64,000 nucleotides of DNA from Deltaproteobacteria bacterium (GTDB lineage: Bacteria; Myxococcota; UBA727; VGSZ01), in the NCBI GenBank assembly GCA_016177705.1, contig JACOUT010000003.1, forward strand, positions 558,001-622,000, written 5' to 3'. The notes below the pieces were generated by a model. That model was not told where the DNA came from. It ran no database searches and was given only the letters and a program-made list of their open reading frames with translations. Position numbers and translations under genes: made by a program. This document shows positions 9,230-17,507 of this stretch, piece by piece (the stretch's first letter is position 1; every line of letters begins with the position of its first letter).

Positions 9230-9674
9230 CGACGAGGCGGCGCAGCAGGTCGCGCTCCTCCCCGGTCATGGCTGCCGCGTCGACGTGCCTCCAGTTGCGC
9301 TCGTAGCAGGCGAGCGCCTCCTTGGGTGTCAGCTCCGCGACCTCACCGAGCTGCCAGGTGATGCGCCTCAGCTGTCCGTAGTCGGCGACCCGGATGCGCC
9401 TCGGCAGCACCGGCCCGCCGCGCTTGCCTCGGGCGGGAGCGTCCGCAAAGTCCAGATCGAGCCCGAGGGCGGTGATGGCGCTCAGGTAGGCGCCCATGGT
9501 CACAGAGGGCTCGCCACGCTCGATGCGATGGAGCGTCACGCGCGACATGCCTGCCGCCTCCGCCGCGGTAGTGGCCGGGATCCGCAGCGCCTCGCGGTGT
9601 GCCCGCAGGCGCGCGCCCAACGCGACGAGCCGCGCTGCGGCGCTCTTCCCAATCGCTGGTGATCGAGCCGGCAT
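9198..9674 (-). CDS. XRE-family HTH antitoxin/regulator
   Basis: 158 residues from ATG at 9674 (a TTG 21 bp upstream is inside the operator and less likely). The HTH spans about residues 24-75, with TTAAEAAGMSRVTLHRIERG as the helix-turn-helix. The C-terminal part (GQLRRITWQLGEVAELTPKE) is characteristic of HTH partners of AbiEii-like nucleotidyltransferases and probably contacts the toxin. It precedes the toxin gene with a 32-bp overlap. A perfect-but-one inverted repeat overlies its promoter, so autoregulation is expected. Confidence 0.78.
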   Translation of the reverse strand: MPARSPAIGKSAAARLVALGARLRAHREALRIPATTAAEAAGMSRVTLHRIERGEPSVTMGAYLSAITALGLDLDFADAPARGKRGGPVLPRRIRVADYGQLRRITWQLGEVAELTPKEALACYERNWRHVDAAAMTGEERDLLRRLVDALGGGHFLV

Positions 9675-9681
9675 CGTTTCC

Positions 9682-9715
9682 CATTCTAAACACAACTGGC
9701 AAAATGTCTAGAATG
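9682..9715 (-). promoter_or_regulatory. Promoter with overlapping operator for the toxin-antitoxin operon
   Basis: Two 11-bp arms, CATTCTAAACA (9682-9692) and TGTCTAGAATG (9705-9715), are inverted repeats with one mismatch around a 12-bp spacer. On the minus strand the distal arm contains a -35 element TAGACA (9710-9705) and the proximal arm a -10 element TAGAAT (9688-9683), 16 bp apart. Transcription would start near 9676, about two bases before the antitoxin ATG, so the mRNA should be essentially leaderless. A bound dimer would cover both promoter boxes. Seen in sequence; protein binding is inferred. Confidence 0.65.
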
Positions 9716-9802
9716 AGCAACACAAGCAAGCGAGGCGGCGACACCGCACCGGATCCTGCTCCCCGGGCAGGACCTTTGCGCGCAACCTGCTAGAGCAGCG
9801 CC

Positions 9803-11707
9803 ATGCCGTCCTCGTGGACGCTGGTGGTCCTCAGCCTGGCCGCGCTGGCGCTGGCGCCCGTGCTCGCGCTCGCGCTGGTACGCCGCCCCGCGCTCGCCGC
9901 CGGCCTCGACAGCTTCGTGCTCGTCTCCGTCGGCGGCGTGGTGGCGCTGCACGTGGTGCCGCACAGCGCGCGCGTGGTGGGGCCGAGCGCCTTCCTGGTG
10001 TCGGTCATCGGTCTGCTCTTGCCGATCGCCCTACACCGGGTCGACGACGCGCTCGCACCGACCGGCCGTGACGCCGCGCGCACGGCGCGCAACGTGGTGG
10101 TCTACGCGCTGGTGGCGCTCGGGCTCGTGGTGCACGCGCTGTTCGACGGTGCCGCGCTGTCGTCGCACAGCGAGTCGCTGGCGCTCGGCGTGCTCGCGCA
10201 CCGCTTGCCGGCGGGGCTCGCGCTCTGGGTGGTGGTGCGGCCACGCGTCGGCACTGCCCGCACCGCGCTCTTGTTGGCCCTTTACGCCGGCGGCACGGCG
10301 GCCGGCGCCGCGTTCGGTGACGCGCTCGCCACCTCGGCGGGCGCGCCGGCGCTCGCGCTCGTGCAGGCGTTCGTCGCCGGCTCCATCCTGCACGTCGTCA
10401 TCGAGTCGCCGCCGCTGGCGCTGGCGGCCTCCTCGTCGGGCAAGCTCGCGGGTCTACTCGGCGCGTGCGTGGCGGCGGGCGCGCTCGTCGTGGTGTCGCA
10501 CGACGAGCCGACCGCGCCGGCGCTCATCGACGCGCTGGTGCGCTCTGGCCTGGCGATGGCGCCGGCCGCGCTCGCCTCCTTCGTGCTGGTCGGCCTGTTG
10601 TCGGTGCGCGGCTTCGACGACGTTCCCCGTCTGCCGCCCGGCGCCAGCCGCATCATCGACGCGGGCGCCGGCACCGTCTCGGGACTGACACGCCCGCTCT
10701 GCTCGTGCGCAGTCGCGCCGTTGTACGACGAGCTCGACGCCCGCGGCGCATCGCCAGCGTCCGCGCGCGCCTTCCTGGTGGCAGCACCTGCGCTCGGCGT
10801 GCCCGCGTTGCTCGTGACCGCGCGCCTGTTCGGCGTCGGCTTCCTCGCGCTACGCGTCGCCGTTGCCGGCACGCTGGCGCTCGCGGCCGGCTTGGCGGCG
10901 CCGGGGCGCGGCGCCGGCTCGTCACCACCGCCCACGTCGTCGAGCGCGCCGCCGCTGACGGAGCGCGTGCGCCACGGCATGCGCCACGGCCTGGTGGACG
11001 CGGTCGACCACGTCGGCCCGTGGCTGGTCGCCGGTGCGGCCGCCGCGGCCGCGATCGCCACCTCGCTGCCGCCGTCGGTGCTGCCGTCGGTTCCCGCGCC
11101 GCTGCATCCCGTCATCGCCGCCGTGGTCGCACTGCCCCTCTACCTGTGCGCGGCGGGCACCACGCCCGTTGCGCTGGTGCTCGTCTCGCTCGGGCTGTCG
11201 CCCGGCGGCGCGCTCGCGCTCCTGCTGGTCGGACCGGCCACCAGCCTGGCCACGCTCGCGCACCTGCGCCGCCGCGCCGGCACCCGCGCGGCCGCGGTGC
11301 ACGGCGCGGTCGTGCTGCTCGGCGCCATCGCGCTCGGCCTCGCCGTCGACGCCGCCACCCTCGACCTCCCGACGGTCGCCGACGAGCCGCCGTCGACGAC
11401 GGCGTCCACCGGTGCCCTGCTCGCCGCGCTCGCGCTTGCCGGCCTGCTGCTCGCGTCGCTCTGGCGTCAGGGCGTGCGCGGCGCGCTCGTGCAGGTGATG
11501 AGCCCGCAGCACCGCCACGCCGCCGACCACACGCACGGCCCCGGCTGTGACCACGACCACGGGCCACCGGTGCCGCCGCCGGTGCCGCTCGGCCTGCTCG
11601 GCAGCACGGTCGCGGGCACGGCGGCGAGCCCGGTGGCGCAGGGCGCGCCGCGTGTCAGACTGTCGTTCGACCCGCGTTCGCCCCCGCCCCAGGATCCTCC
11701 CCGATGA
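9803..11707 (+). CDS. Fusion of ZIP-like membrane domain and ArsP/DUF318-type permease with His-rich tail
   Basis: 634 residues with about 15 hydrophobic segments. Residues 1-220 resemble a ZIP metal transporter: HALFDGAAL (111-119) and later HRLPAGLALW look like the ZIP helix IV/V metal-site histidines. Residues 240-540 match the permease family typified by ArsP_1/DUF318: RPLCSCAVAPL (297-307) has the hallmark Cys-Ser-Cys, followed by FLVAAPALGVPALLVT and a second half with YLCAAGTTPVALVLV. The C-terminus is His/Cys-rich (HRHAADHTHGPGCDHDHG), a probable metal-binding tail. Likely role: metal or metalloid export across the inner membrane. Its stop overlaps the next ATG by 4 bp. Confidence 0.72.
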   Translation: MPSSWTLVVLSLAALALAPVLALALVRRPALAAGLDSFVLVSVGGVVALHVVPHSARVVGPSAFLVSVIGLLLPIALHRVDDALAPTGRDAARTARNVVVYALVALGLVVHALFDGAALSSHSESLALGVLAHRLPAGLALWVVVRPRVGTARTALLLALYAGGTAAGAAFGDALATSAGAPALALVQAFVAGSILHVVIESPPLALAASSSGKLAGLLGACVAAGALVVVSHDEPTAPALIDALVRSGLAMAPAALASFVLVGLLSVRGFDDVPRLPPGASRIIDAGAGTVSGLTRPLCSCAVAPLYDELDARGASPASARAFLVAAPALGVPALLVTARLFGVGFLALRVAVAGTLALAAGLAAPGRGAGSSPPPTSSSAPPLTERVRHGMRHGLVDAVDHVGPWLVAGAAAAAAIATSLPPSVLPSVPAPLHPVIAAVVALPLYLCAAGTTPVALVLVSLGLSPGGALALLLVGPATSLATLAHLRRRAGTRAAAVHGAVVLLGAIALGLAVDAATLDLPTVADEPPSTTASTGALLAALALAGLLLASLWRQGVRGALVQVMSPQHRHAADHTHGPGCDHDHGPPVPPPVPLGLLGSTVAGTAASPVAQGAPRVRLSFDPRSPPPQDPPR

Positions 11708-13332
11708 GATGCGCACTGTGCTTCGTGCTCGCGCTGGTGGCGCTCGCGCCCTCGAGGTCGCGCGCCGACTTCATCGACCACTTCGCCACCAGCGACGACG
11801 TCGGTCTGCTCAAGGTGCCCCACTTCGGCGAGCCGCACGTGGTGGTGATCCCGCTCGTCATCGACAACCTGCCGTTCTCGCAAGGCAGCGAGGCCGCCTT
11901 CCTCGACGAGGTCGCCGCCTTCTTCGACCCCGAGGCCGAGGGCTGGGCCTTCACCCCCTACTGGGCGACGGCGAGCCTGGGCCGCTACCGCCCCATCGCC
12001 ACCGTGGCGGCACCGGTGCGCTTCGCCGCGTGCCCGCAGATCGGCGACTACCAGGACTGCGAGATCCCGCGCGGCGGCGGCATCAGCGAGGGCAACCTGC
12101 AAGCGGCGGCCGCCGTGCTGCGCGGCTCGCTGTTCTTCCTCGACCAGGTGCTCAAGTGCGCGCAGAGCGGCCCCGGCGCGGGCGTCGACTGCACCGAGGG
12201 TGGCGGCGTCGACCTGACCGCGTTCGACCTCTCCGGCCTCGTGCCCGGCACGCCCGACGGCTTCGTCGACGGCGTGCTCGTGGTCAGCAACGGCGGCTTC
12301 CCCGGCATCACGCTGCCCGCCCAGGAGCTGTCCGAGAACGCGCTCTTCAACCTGCTCGGGCCGCTGCCCTCCTTCATCTATGGCAGCGAGACCGTCGGCG
12401 CCATCGCGGTGGCCGGTCGCGTCGAGCCGCCCAACCGCGAGGTGTGGGTGGCGGTGCACGAGTTCGGCCACGCGCTCGGCTACGCCGACCTCTACGACGA
12501 AAACGGCGGCAGCACCGACATGCCGTACACCGTGATGGGCGGCTGGTACTACGACAACGCAGCGCCTTTACCCGACCCCTTCTCGCGCCTGGGCGCCCGC
12601 TGGGCCCACGCCGTGCAAGTGACGGGCAGCGGCAGCTACCAGCTCGGCCCGGTCGATCACGCCGGCACGGTGCTCAAGGTCGGCACCGGCGACGAGTTCT
12701 TCGTCGTCGAGCTGCGGCGCAAGATCCCCGACGTGCTCGACGACGACCTCGACATCGAGGCCGGCGTCGTGGTCGAGCGCGTGCGCCTGCAGAAACGGCC
12801 CTCGCCCGATCGTGGCCAGTACCTGAACACGCTGCAGAACTGCGTCAACTGCGACGCCTACGACAGCTTCCTCTCCATCGAGCAGGCCGACGGGCTGTTT
12901 CAGATCGAGCGCGGCTTTGGCGTCCACGACGAGGACGACCTGTTCCTGCCGGGCGACGAGATCGCGCCCTCCGACGACGTCCTACCGCGCAGCGCCACCC
13001 ATGCGGTCCTCTCGACCAACAGGATGGACGGCACGCCCACCGGCATCACCATTCGCGTCACCGAGGTTTCGGCCGAGTCGGCCACCGTCGAGATCGAGGC
13101 GCCCGCCGTCGAGGACGCATGCGCGGAGCTCGCGCCCTACTGTGGCGAGCTGCCCTGCGACAACGGCGAGTGCGGCCGCGTCATCCCCCTCGAGGAGCCG
13201 CCGCCCGAGTGCGAGGGCTGCTGCTGCGACGGCGCGCGCGGCGTGGCGGGCGGCACGGCTGCGTGGCTGGTCGCCGTGCTCGGCGTGGTGCTGGCGCGCG
13301 CTCGATCATCGCGCTGCGCTTGTCATCGGTAG
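11704..13332 (+). CDS. Secreted M6-type metalloprotease with MYXO-CTERM-like anchor
   Basis: 542 residues. An N-terminal signal peptide ends near SRSRA-D. The zinc site HEFGH is at residues 252-256 within VHEFGHALGYADLYDENGG, the extended motif of immune-inhibitor-A (M6) peptidases, followed by the Met-turn-like YTVMGGW. A beta-rich region follows. The C-terminus has GCCCDGARG, a hydrophobic helix and a basic end (RARSSR), the tripartite layout of MYXO-CTERM sorting signals, so the protein is probably processed and displayed at the cell surface. The ATG overlaps the permease stop (ATGA), implying one operon, perhaps because the protease needs the exported or imported metal (inference). Confidence 0.8.
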   Translation: MRCALCFVLALVALAPSRSRADFIDHFATSDDVGLLKVPHFGEPHVVVIPLVIDNLPFSQGSEAAFLDEVAAFFDPEAEGWAFTPYWATASLGRYRPIATVAAPVRFAACPQIGDYQDCEIPRGGGISEGNLQAAAAVLRGSLFFLDQVLKCAQSGPGAGVDCTEGGGVDLTAFDLSGLVPGTPDGFVDGVLVVSNGGFPGITLPAQELSENALFNLLGPLPSFIYGSETVGAIAVAGRVEPPNREVWVAVHEFGHALGYADLYDENGGSTDMPYTVMGGWYYDNAAPLPDPFSRLGARWAHAVQVTGSGSYQLGPVDHAGTVLKVGTGDEFFVVELRRKIPDVLDDDLDIEAGVVVERVRLQKRPSPDRGQYLNTLQNCVNCDAYDSFLSIEQADGLFQIERGFGVHDEDDLFLPGDEIAPSDDVLPRSATHAVLSTNRMDGTPTGITIRVTEVSAESATVEIEAPAVEDACAELAPYCGELPCDNGECGRVIPLEEPPPECEGCCCDGARGVAGGTAAWLVAVLGVVLARARSSRCACHR

Positions 13333-13375
13333 AATGACCCAGGCGCGCCCCGCGTCCGCCCTCGAGGATCTCCCC

Positions 13376-14047
13376 ATGAACCGTCTGGCATGCACCCTCC
13401 TCGCCACGCTGCTCGCGACCACCGCCGTCGCGGGCGCTGCGCTCGCGGCCGACGTCGGCAAGCCGCACGGACATCACGGCGTGCTCAAGCCCTACGCGCG
13501 GCCGCCACCGCCGCTCGTGCTGACCGACAAGGAGAAGGCGACGCTCGACAAGGGCAAGAGCGTGATGCGCCAGCTCGAGGGCGAGGCGGGCGGCCGCGGC
13601 ATGGCCATCTTTCGCGTCGACGCAGCGCCCGACACCGTCTGGACCATCATCAACGACTTCTCCTCGTACCCCAAGTGGATCGACGAGGTGAAGAAGTGCG
13701 AGATCTACAAGAAGGACGGCGGCAAGATCGACGTCGCCTTCAAGATCGCGAGCTTCCCGGTCACCATCGACTACTTCATCGCGCACGACTACGACATGGC
13801 GAACCGCTGGGGTACCTGGACGCTCGACTACAACCGCGAGAGCGACCTCGACGACAGCGTGGGCTTTTGGCGCGTGACGCCGTACCAGGGCGACGCCAGC
13901 AAGTCCGTCGTCGAGTACTCGGTGGACATCAAGATCAAGGGCTGGGTGCCCGACTTCATCCGCGGCCTGCTGGTCGACAAGGGGCTCAAGCAGGCGACCA
14001 ACTGGGTCAAGGTGCAGAGCGAGAAGCGCCAGCTCGCGGCCAAGTAG
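13376..14047 (+). CDS. Secreted START/SRPBCC-domain protein
   Basis: 223 residues from the ATG at 13376. The upstream open frame is a shadow of the protease gene. A signal peptide (cleavage after ALAA) precedes a SRPBCC/polyketide-cyclase fold from about residue 70 to the end: RVDAAPDTVWTIINDFSSYP is the typical entry strand and helix, WIDEVKKCEIYKKD follows, and the long C-terminal helix is present. Such domains bind hydrophobic ligands in a groove; the periplasmic location suggests lipid or pigment binding. Ligand unknown. It overlaps the convergent lipoprotein gene by 41 bp. Confidence 0.78.
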   Translation: MNRLACTLLATLLATTAVAGAALAADVGKPHGHHGVLKPYARPPPPLVLTDKEKATLDKGKSVMRQLEGEAGGRGMAIFRVDAAPDTVWTIINDFSSYPKWIDEVKKCEIYKKDGGKIDVAFKIASFPVTIDYFIAHDYDMANRWGTWTLDYNRESDLDDSVGFWRVTPYQGDASKSVVEYSVDIKIKGWVPDFIRGLLVDKGLKQATNWVKVQSEKRQLAAK

Positions 14048-15032
14048 CCGCCACCGGCACGGCGCCGTCGCCCGTCGTCACCAGCGCCAAGAAACGCTGC
14101 AGCGCCGCGCGCACCACCGCGTCCCCTTCGCCCGGCACCGTCACCACCTCGACCTTGACTGCTGCGCGCTCTTGCACCCGCCGAGCGTCGCGCGCGCCCT
14201 CCACATCCTCGTCGCCCAGGTAGAGCACCAGCGGGCGCGCCAGCTCGGCGGCGTTCTCCACCAGCGCGCGCAGCCGCTGCTCGACGAGGTTGCTCGGATC
14301 GAAGGGCACGCGCCGCGCGTCCTGCCGCTGCCAGCGCACGAAGGTGGTCGCGGTGGTGACGGCGCTCGACGCCGCGACGTGCGCGAACGGCACGTCCGGG
14401 TCGAGCGCCGACAACGTCGCCAGCGCGCCGCCCTCGGCGTGGCCGAACACCGACAGGCGATCGACGTCGACGTCGGGCTGTGATGCGAGCCAGCGCGCCG
14501 CCGCCTTGAGGTCGTCGACCTCGCCGGCGAGCAGCTCGTAGGTGCCCGGGTTGCCGTGCTCGCCGCGCCAGGTGGGGAACAGGACCACCACGTCGGCCTC
14601 GAGGAAGGGCGCAGCCCAAGCGAGGTGCTCCACCGTGAGCGCGCTGCCGGGGTGGAGCAGCAGCACGGCAGGCAACCGCTCGAACGGCACGCCGCCGCTC
14701 TCGGGCGCGCGGCGCGGCGACGCCACCACGGCCGCGAGCGACAGCTCGAGGCCGCGGGCGGCCGACGGGTAGGAGACGCGCTCCATGCCGGGCAAGAGCG
14801 GTGGCGGCGTCGACGGGCCGGGCGCCGGCCCCTGCGTCAAGAGCACGCTCGGGCGCGTGCGGCGCACCAGCCATGGCTCGAGCTCGGGCTCGTCGGTGTC
14901 CCCGGCGGCCGGACCGCGCCCCGTTCTGCGGCGCGCGGCGCACCCTGCCGGGCCGGCGACCGCGGCGGCGATCACCACGGCGGCGACGGCGGCGACGGCG
15001 AGGCGACGGCAGGGCACGCGCCATCGTGGCAC
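14007..15032 (-). CDS. Alpha/beta-hydrolase-fold protein lacking the catalytic Ser (putative pseudoenzyme)
   Basis: 341 residues with a hydrophobic N-terminus and a possible lipobox ending at C31 (Pro at -3 is unusual). The fold is recognisable: AVLLLHPGSAL (oxyanion region, HG to HP), PTWRGEHGNPG (like dipeptidyl-peptidase/dienelactone hydrolases), DVDRLSVFGHAEGG (nucleophile elbow) and LVLYLGDEDVEGARD (acid region). The elbow reads G-H-A-E-G, with Ala199 (codon GCC) replacing the nucleophilic Ser, and the late His position reads PGEGDA rather than PG-GH. It therefore should not be a serine hydrolase; a binding or regulatory role is inferred. Divergent from the receiver-kinase gene by 62 bp. 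Confidence 0.7.
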   Translation of the reverse strand: MPRWRVPCRRLAVAAVAAVVIAAAVAGPAGCAARRRTGRGPAAGDTDEPELEPWLVRRTRPSVLLTQGPAPGPSTPPPLLPGMERVSYPSAARGLELSLAAVVASPRRAPESGGVPFERLPAVLLLHPGSALTVEHLAWAAPFLEADVVVLFPTWRGEHGNPGTYELLAGEVDDLKAAARWLASQPDVDVDRLSVFGHAEGGALATLSALDPDVPFAHVAASSAVTTATTFVRWQRQDARRVPFDPSNLVEQRLRALVENAAELARPLVLYLGDEDVEGARDARRVQERAAVKVEVVTVPGEGDAVVRAALQRFLALVTTGDGAVPVAATWPRAGASRSAP

Positions 15033-15094
15033 GAAGGTGCCTCGCGGTGGTGCGCGGATTTGCCTTGGCTCCGGTCGGAGGGAAGAATGCGGCC

Positions 15095-16411
15095 ATGACG
15101 TCGGAGGCCCCGCGCCGCATCCTGGTCGCCGAGGACGACGACGCCAACCGCAACATGCTGCGGTTGTTCCTCGAGAAGCGCGGCTTTCAGGTCACCGGCG
15201 TCACCAACGGCCTCGAGGTGCTCGAGGCGCTCGATCAGGAGCAGTACGACCTGCTGCTGCTCGATTGGATGATGCCCGTGCTGAACGGCATCGACACCTT
15301 GGCGCGGCTGCGCCCGAGCCACCCCGAGCTGCCGGTGATCATGCTGACCGCAGTGGGCGGCACCACCGACGTCGTGGGCGCGCTCGAGCTGGGCGCCGAC
15401 GACTACGTCACCAAGCCCTACGAGTTCCCGGTCTTGCTCGCGCGCATGGAGGCGCGCCTGCGTCGGCGCGAGCGCGCGGATGCGCCGGTGCCGGTGGCCG
15501 GCGCGAAGGACATGGCGCCGGGCCTGGTGATCGACGATCGCTACGAGCTGGTCGAGCAGATCGGCGCCGGCTCCTTCGGTGTGGTCTATCGCGCGCGCCA
15601 CAAGAACCTCGAGACCGAGGTGGCGGTCAAGATCCTGCGCACGGTGGCCGGCGGCGGCACCGAGCTGCTCTCACCCATCGACTCGCGCGGCCGGCCGCAG
15701 GGCAAGACGCCGTCCGTCGAGTCGGCCGAGGAGTTCCGCCGCGAGGGCGTGCGCGCCTGCCGCGTGCAACACCCGAACGCGGTGCGCGTCTTCGACTTCG
15801 GCGTCTTGCCGTTCGGCCCCGCCTACCTGGTCATGGAGCTGCTGCGCGGCCGCACGCTCGACGACGAGCTGCGCGAGAGCCACAAGCTAACGGTCCATCG
15901 CGCCGTCGAGGTCTTGATCCCGGTGTGCCAGGCGCTGGCGGCGGCGCACGAGCAGCACGTCATCCACAGGGACATCAAGCCGCAGAACATCTTCCTGCAC
16001 CAGACCGGCACCGCCGAGGTGGTCAAGGTGCTCGACTTCGGCGTCGCCAAGCTGACCGACACCGGCGAGGCGGCCACGCGCGACGCCATCGCCGGCTCGC
16101 CCGCCTACATGGCGCCCGAGCGCCTGCGCGGCCGGCCCTACGACGGGCGCAGCGACGTCTACGCCGTCGGCATCACGCTCTACGAGCTGTTGACGGGCAA
16201 CGTGCCGTTCCGCACCGACAACGCCGACATCATGGCGGTGGCGTTGATGCAGCTTCGCGACGAGCCGGTGCCGCCGTCGGTGGCCGACCCTTCCTTGTCG
16301 TCAGCGCTCGACGCGCGCGTGCTCGAGTTCCTCTGCAAGGAGCCGAGCAAGCGGCCGACCGCGTCGCAGGCGGTGGAGCGGCTGCAGGATCTGCTCGACG
16401 TGGTGAGCTGA
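15095..16411 (+). CDS. Response-regulator receiver fused to Ser/Thr protein kinase
   Basis: 438 residues from the ATG at 15095, preceded by a good Shine-Dalgarno (GGAGGGAAG). Residues 5-125 are a CheY-like receiver: acidic pocket EDDD, phospho-acceptor D57 in LLLLDWMMP, T85, and K107 in VTKPYE. Residues 150-435 are a Hanks-type kinase: glycine loop GAGSFGVV, catalytic K179 in VAVKI, HRDIKPQN, DFG and APE, all intact. No membrane helix, so cytosolic. A histidine kinase probably phosphorylates D57 and thereby gates the Ser/Thr kinase, joining two signalling systems (inference). The next gene starts one base after its stop. Confidence 0.9.
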   Translation: MTSEAPRRILVAEDDDANRNMLRLFLEKRGFQVTGVTNGLEVLEALDQEQYDLLLLDWMMPVLNGIDTLARLRPSHPELPVIMLTAVGGTTDVVGALELGADDYVTKPYEFPVLLARMEARLRRRERADAPVPVAGAKDMAPGLVIDDRYELVEQIGAGSFGVVYRARHKNLETEVAVKILRTVAGGGTELLSPIDSRGRPQGKTPSVESAEEFRREGVRACRVQHPNAVRVFDFGVLPFGPAYLVMELLRGRTLDDELRESHKLTVHRAVEVLIPVCQALAAAHEQHVIHRDIKPQNIFLHQTGTAEVVKVLDFGVAKLTDTGEAATRDAIAGSPAYMAPERLRGRPYDGRSDVYAVGITLYELLTGNVPFRTDNADIMAVALMQLRDEPVPPSVADPSLSSALDARVLEFLCKEPSKRPTASQAVERLQDLLDVVS

Positions 16412-16412
16412 G

Positions 16413-17507
16413 GTGGCGCGCGCTACCATCGTCGACGTGCGTTCGCGCGCGCTGTCCGTCCCGCTGTCCATCCCGCACACCGCGCTGATCGCCGTGGCGA
16501 TCGCGCTGGTCGGCGCCGGCTGCCCACCCGGCGAGCCGCTCGACCCCCAATGCGACGTGTCCGCGGACTGCGGCGAACGCGAGCTGTGCGTCGATCGGCG
16601 CTGCCTGCGCGACGACAGCCTGCCGTTGGGCGAGGGCGAGGGCGAAGGCGAGGGCGAAGGCGAGGAGGGTGAAGGCGAGGGCGAGGGTGACGAGGGCGAA
16701 GGCGAAGGCGAGGGCGAGGGCGAGGGCGAGCCCGGCTGCACGCCCGCCTGCAACGAATGGCAGACCTGCGACGCCGGCACGTGCAACTACCAGGGCGACT
16801 TGTGCGACACCTTCAACTCGGCCGCCACGGTCGACATCTTCGCCGACATCGACCGCACGCTCGACGCCGCCACCGCCGAGCCCTACTTCCACGACGGCAA
16901 GGAGCGCTACTGGCGCAACCACCGCCTGATCCAGACGCGGCCCGGCATGAAGATCGAGGTCACCGTCACCACCACCACCACCGGCTACGACCCGGTGGCC
17001 TACTTGCTCGACGACAGCGCGGACCAATGCACGCAGCTCGGCATGAACGACGACGGCGCCGGCCTGCCGAACGCCAAGCTGACCGTCGACGCCACCGGCG
17101 ACAACCTCGACGTCGCGGTCACCTCATTCGCCGCCCTCGGCAGCGCCAACGCGACCGGCTCCTACCACCTGAAGACGCGCGGCGTCTTGTGCGGCGCCGA
17201 CAACGGCAACGTCTGGCTCGAGACCGTCGACCAGCAGACCTACGATCAGTGCTTCCGCGTCTTCGAGATGTTCCCGCAAGACTGCGTCGGCCTGAACCCG
17301 TGCGCGCGCGACGAGGCAGGCAACCTCACCGGCAAGTTCTGCTGCATCCAGCTCGGCACCGCGGGCGACTGCGGGCGCGCCGGCAACGCGCCCATCTTCC
17401 TCACCGAGTACGGCGACGAGTGCGGCGGTGTTGGGTTGGGCAACGCCTGCGGGCAGACCAGCGACTGCGTCGCCGGGCTCTCGTGCGTCGGCAACGTCTG
17501 CCAGTAG
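16413..17507 (+). CDS. Lipoprotein with Gly-Glu repeat linker and Cys-rich modules
   Basis: 364 residues from GTG at 16413 (another GTG at 16437 is possible). A lipobox LVGAGC puts the lipidated Cys near residue 37. A short Cys module (CDVSADCGERELCVDRRC) follows, then a Gly-Glu linker (about 73-107), a second Cys module, a beta-rich domain resembling the pre-peptidase C-terminal/jelly-roll type (KIEVTVTTTTTGYDPVAYL, SYHLKTRGV) and a Cys-rich end. Probably on the outer membrane, with the linker as an acidic spacer. No enzymatic motif. It begins one base after the kinase stop, so cotranslation is likely. It abuts the convergent ATPase gene without a gap. Confidence 0.75.
   Translation: MARATIVDVRSRALSVPLSIPHTALIAVAIALVGAGCPPGEPLDPQCDVSADCGERELCVDRRCLRDDSLPLGEGEGEGEGEGEEGEGEGEGDEGEGEGEGEGEGEPGCTPACNEWQTCDAGTCNYQGDLCDTFNSAATVDIFADIDRTLDAATAEPYFHDGKERYWRNHRLIQTRPGMKIEVTVTTTTTGYDPVAYLLDDSADQCTQLGMNDDGAGLPNAKLTVDATGDNLDVAVTSFAALGSANATGSYHLKTRGVLCGADNGNVWLETVDQQTYDQCFRVFEMFPQDCVGLNPCARDEAGNLTGKFCCIQLGTAGDCGRAGNAPIFLTEYGDECGGVGLGNACGQTSDCVAGLSCVGNVCQ
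16629..16733 (+). repeat. Gly-Glu coding hexanucleotide repeat
   Basis: Imperfect tandem GAGGGC/GAAGGC units encoding the linker of the lipoprotein above, interrupted by GAG GAG and GAC GAG codons. The unit length is a multiple of three, so copy-number change alters linker length without a frameshift. Confidence 0.9.
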
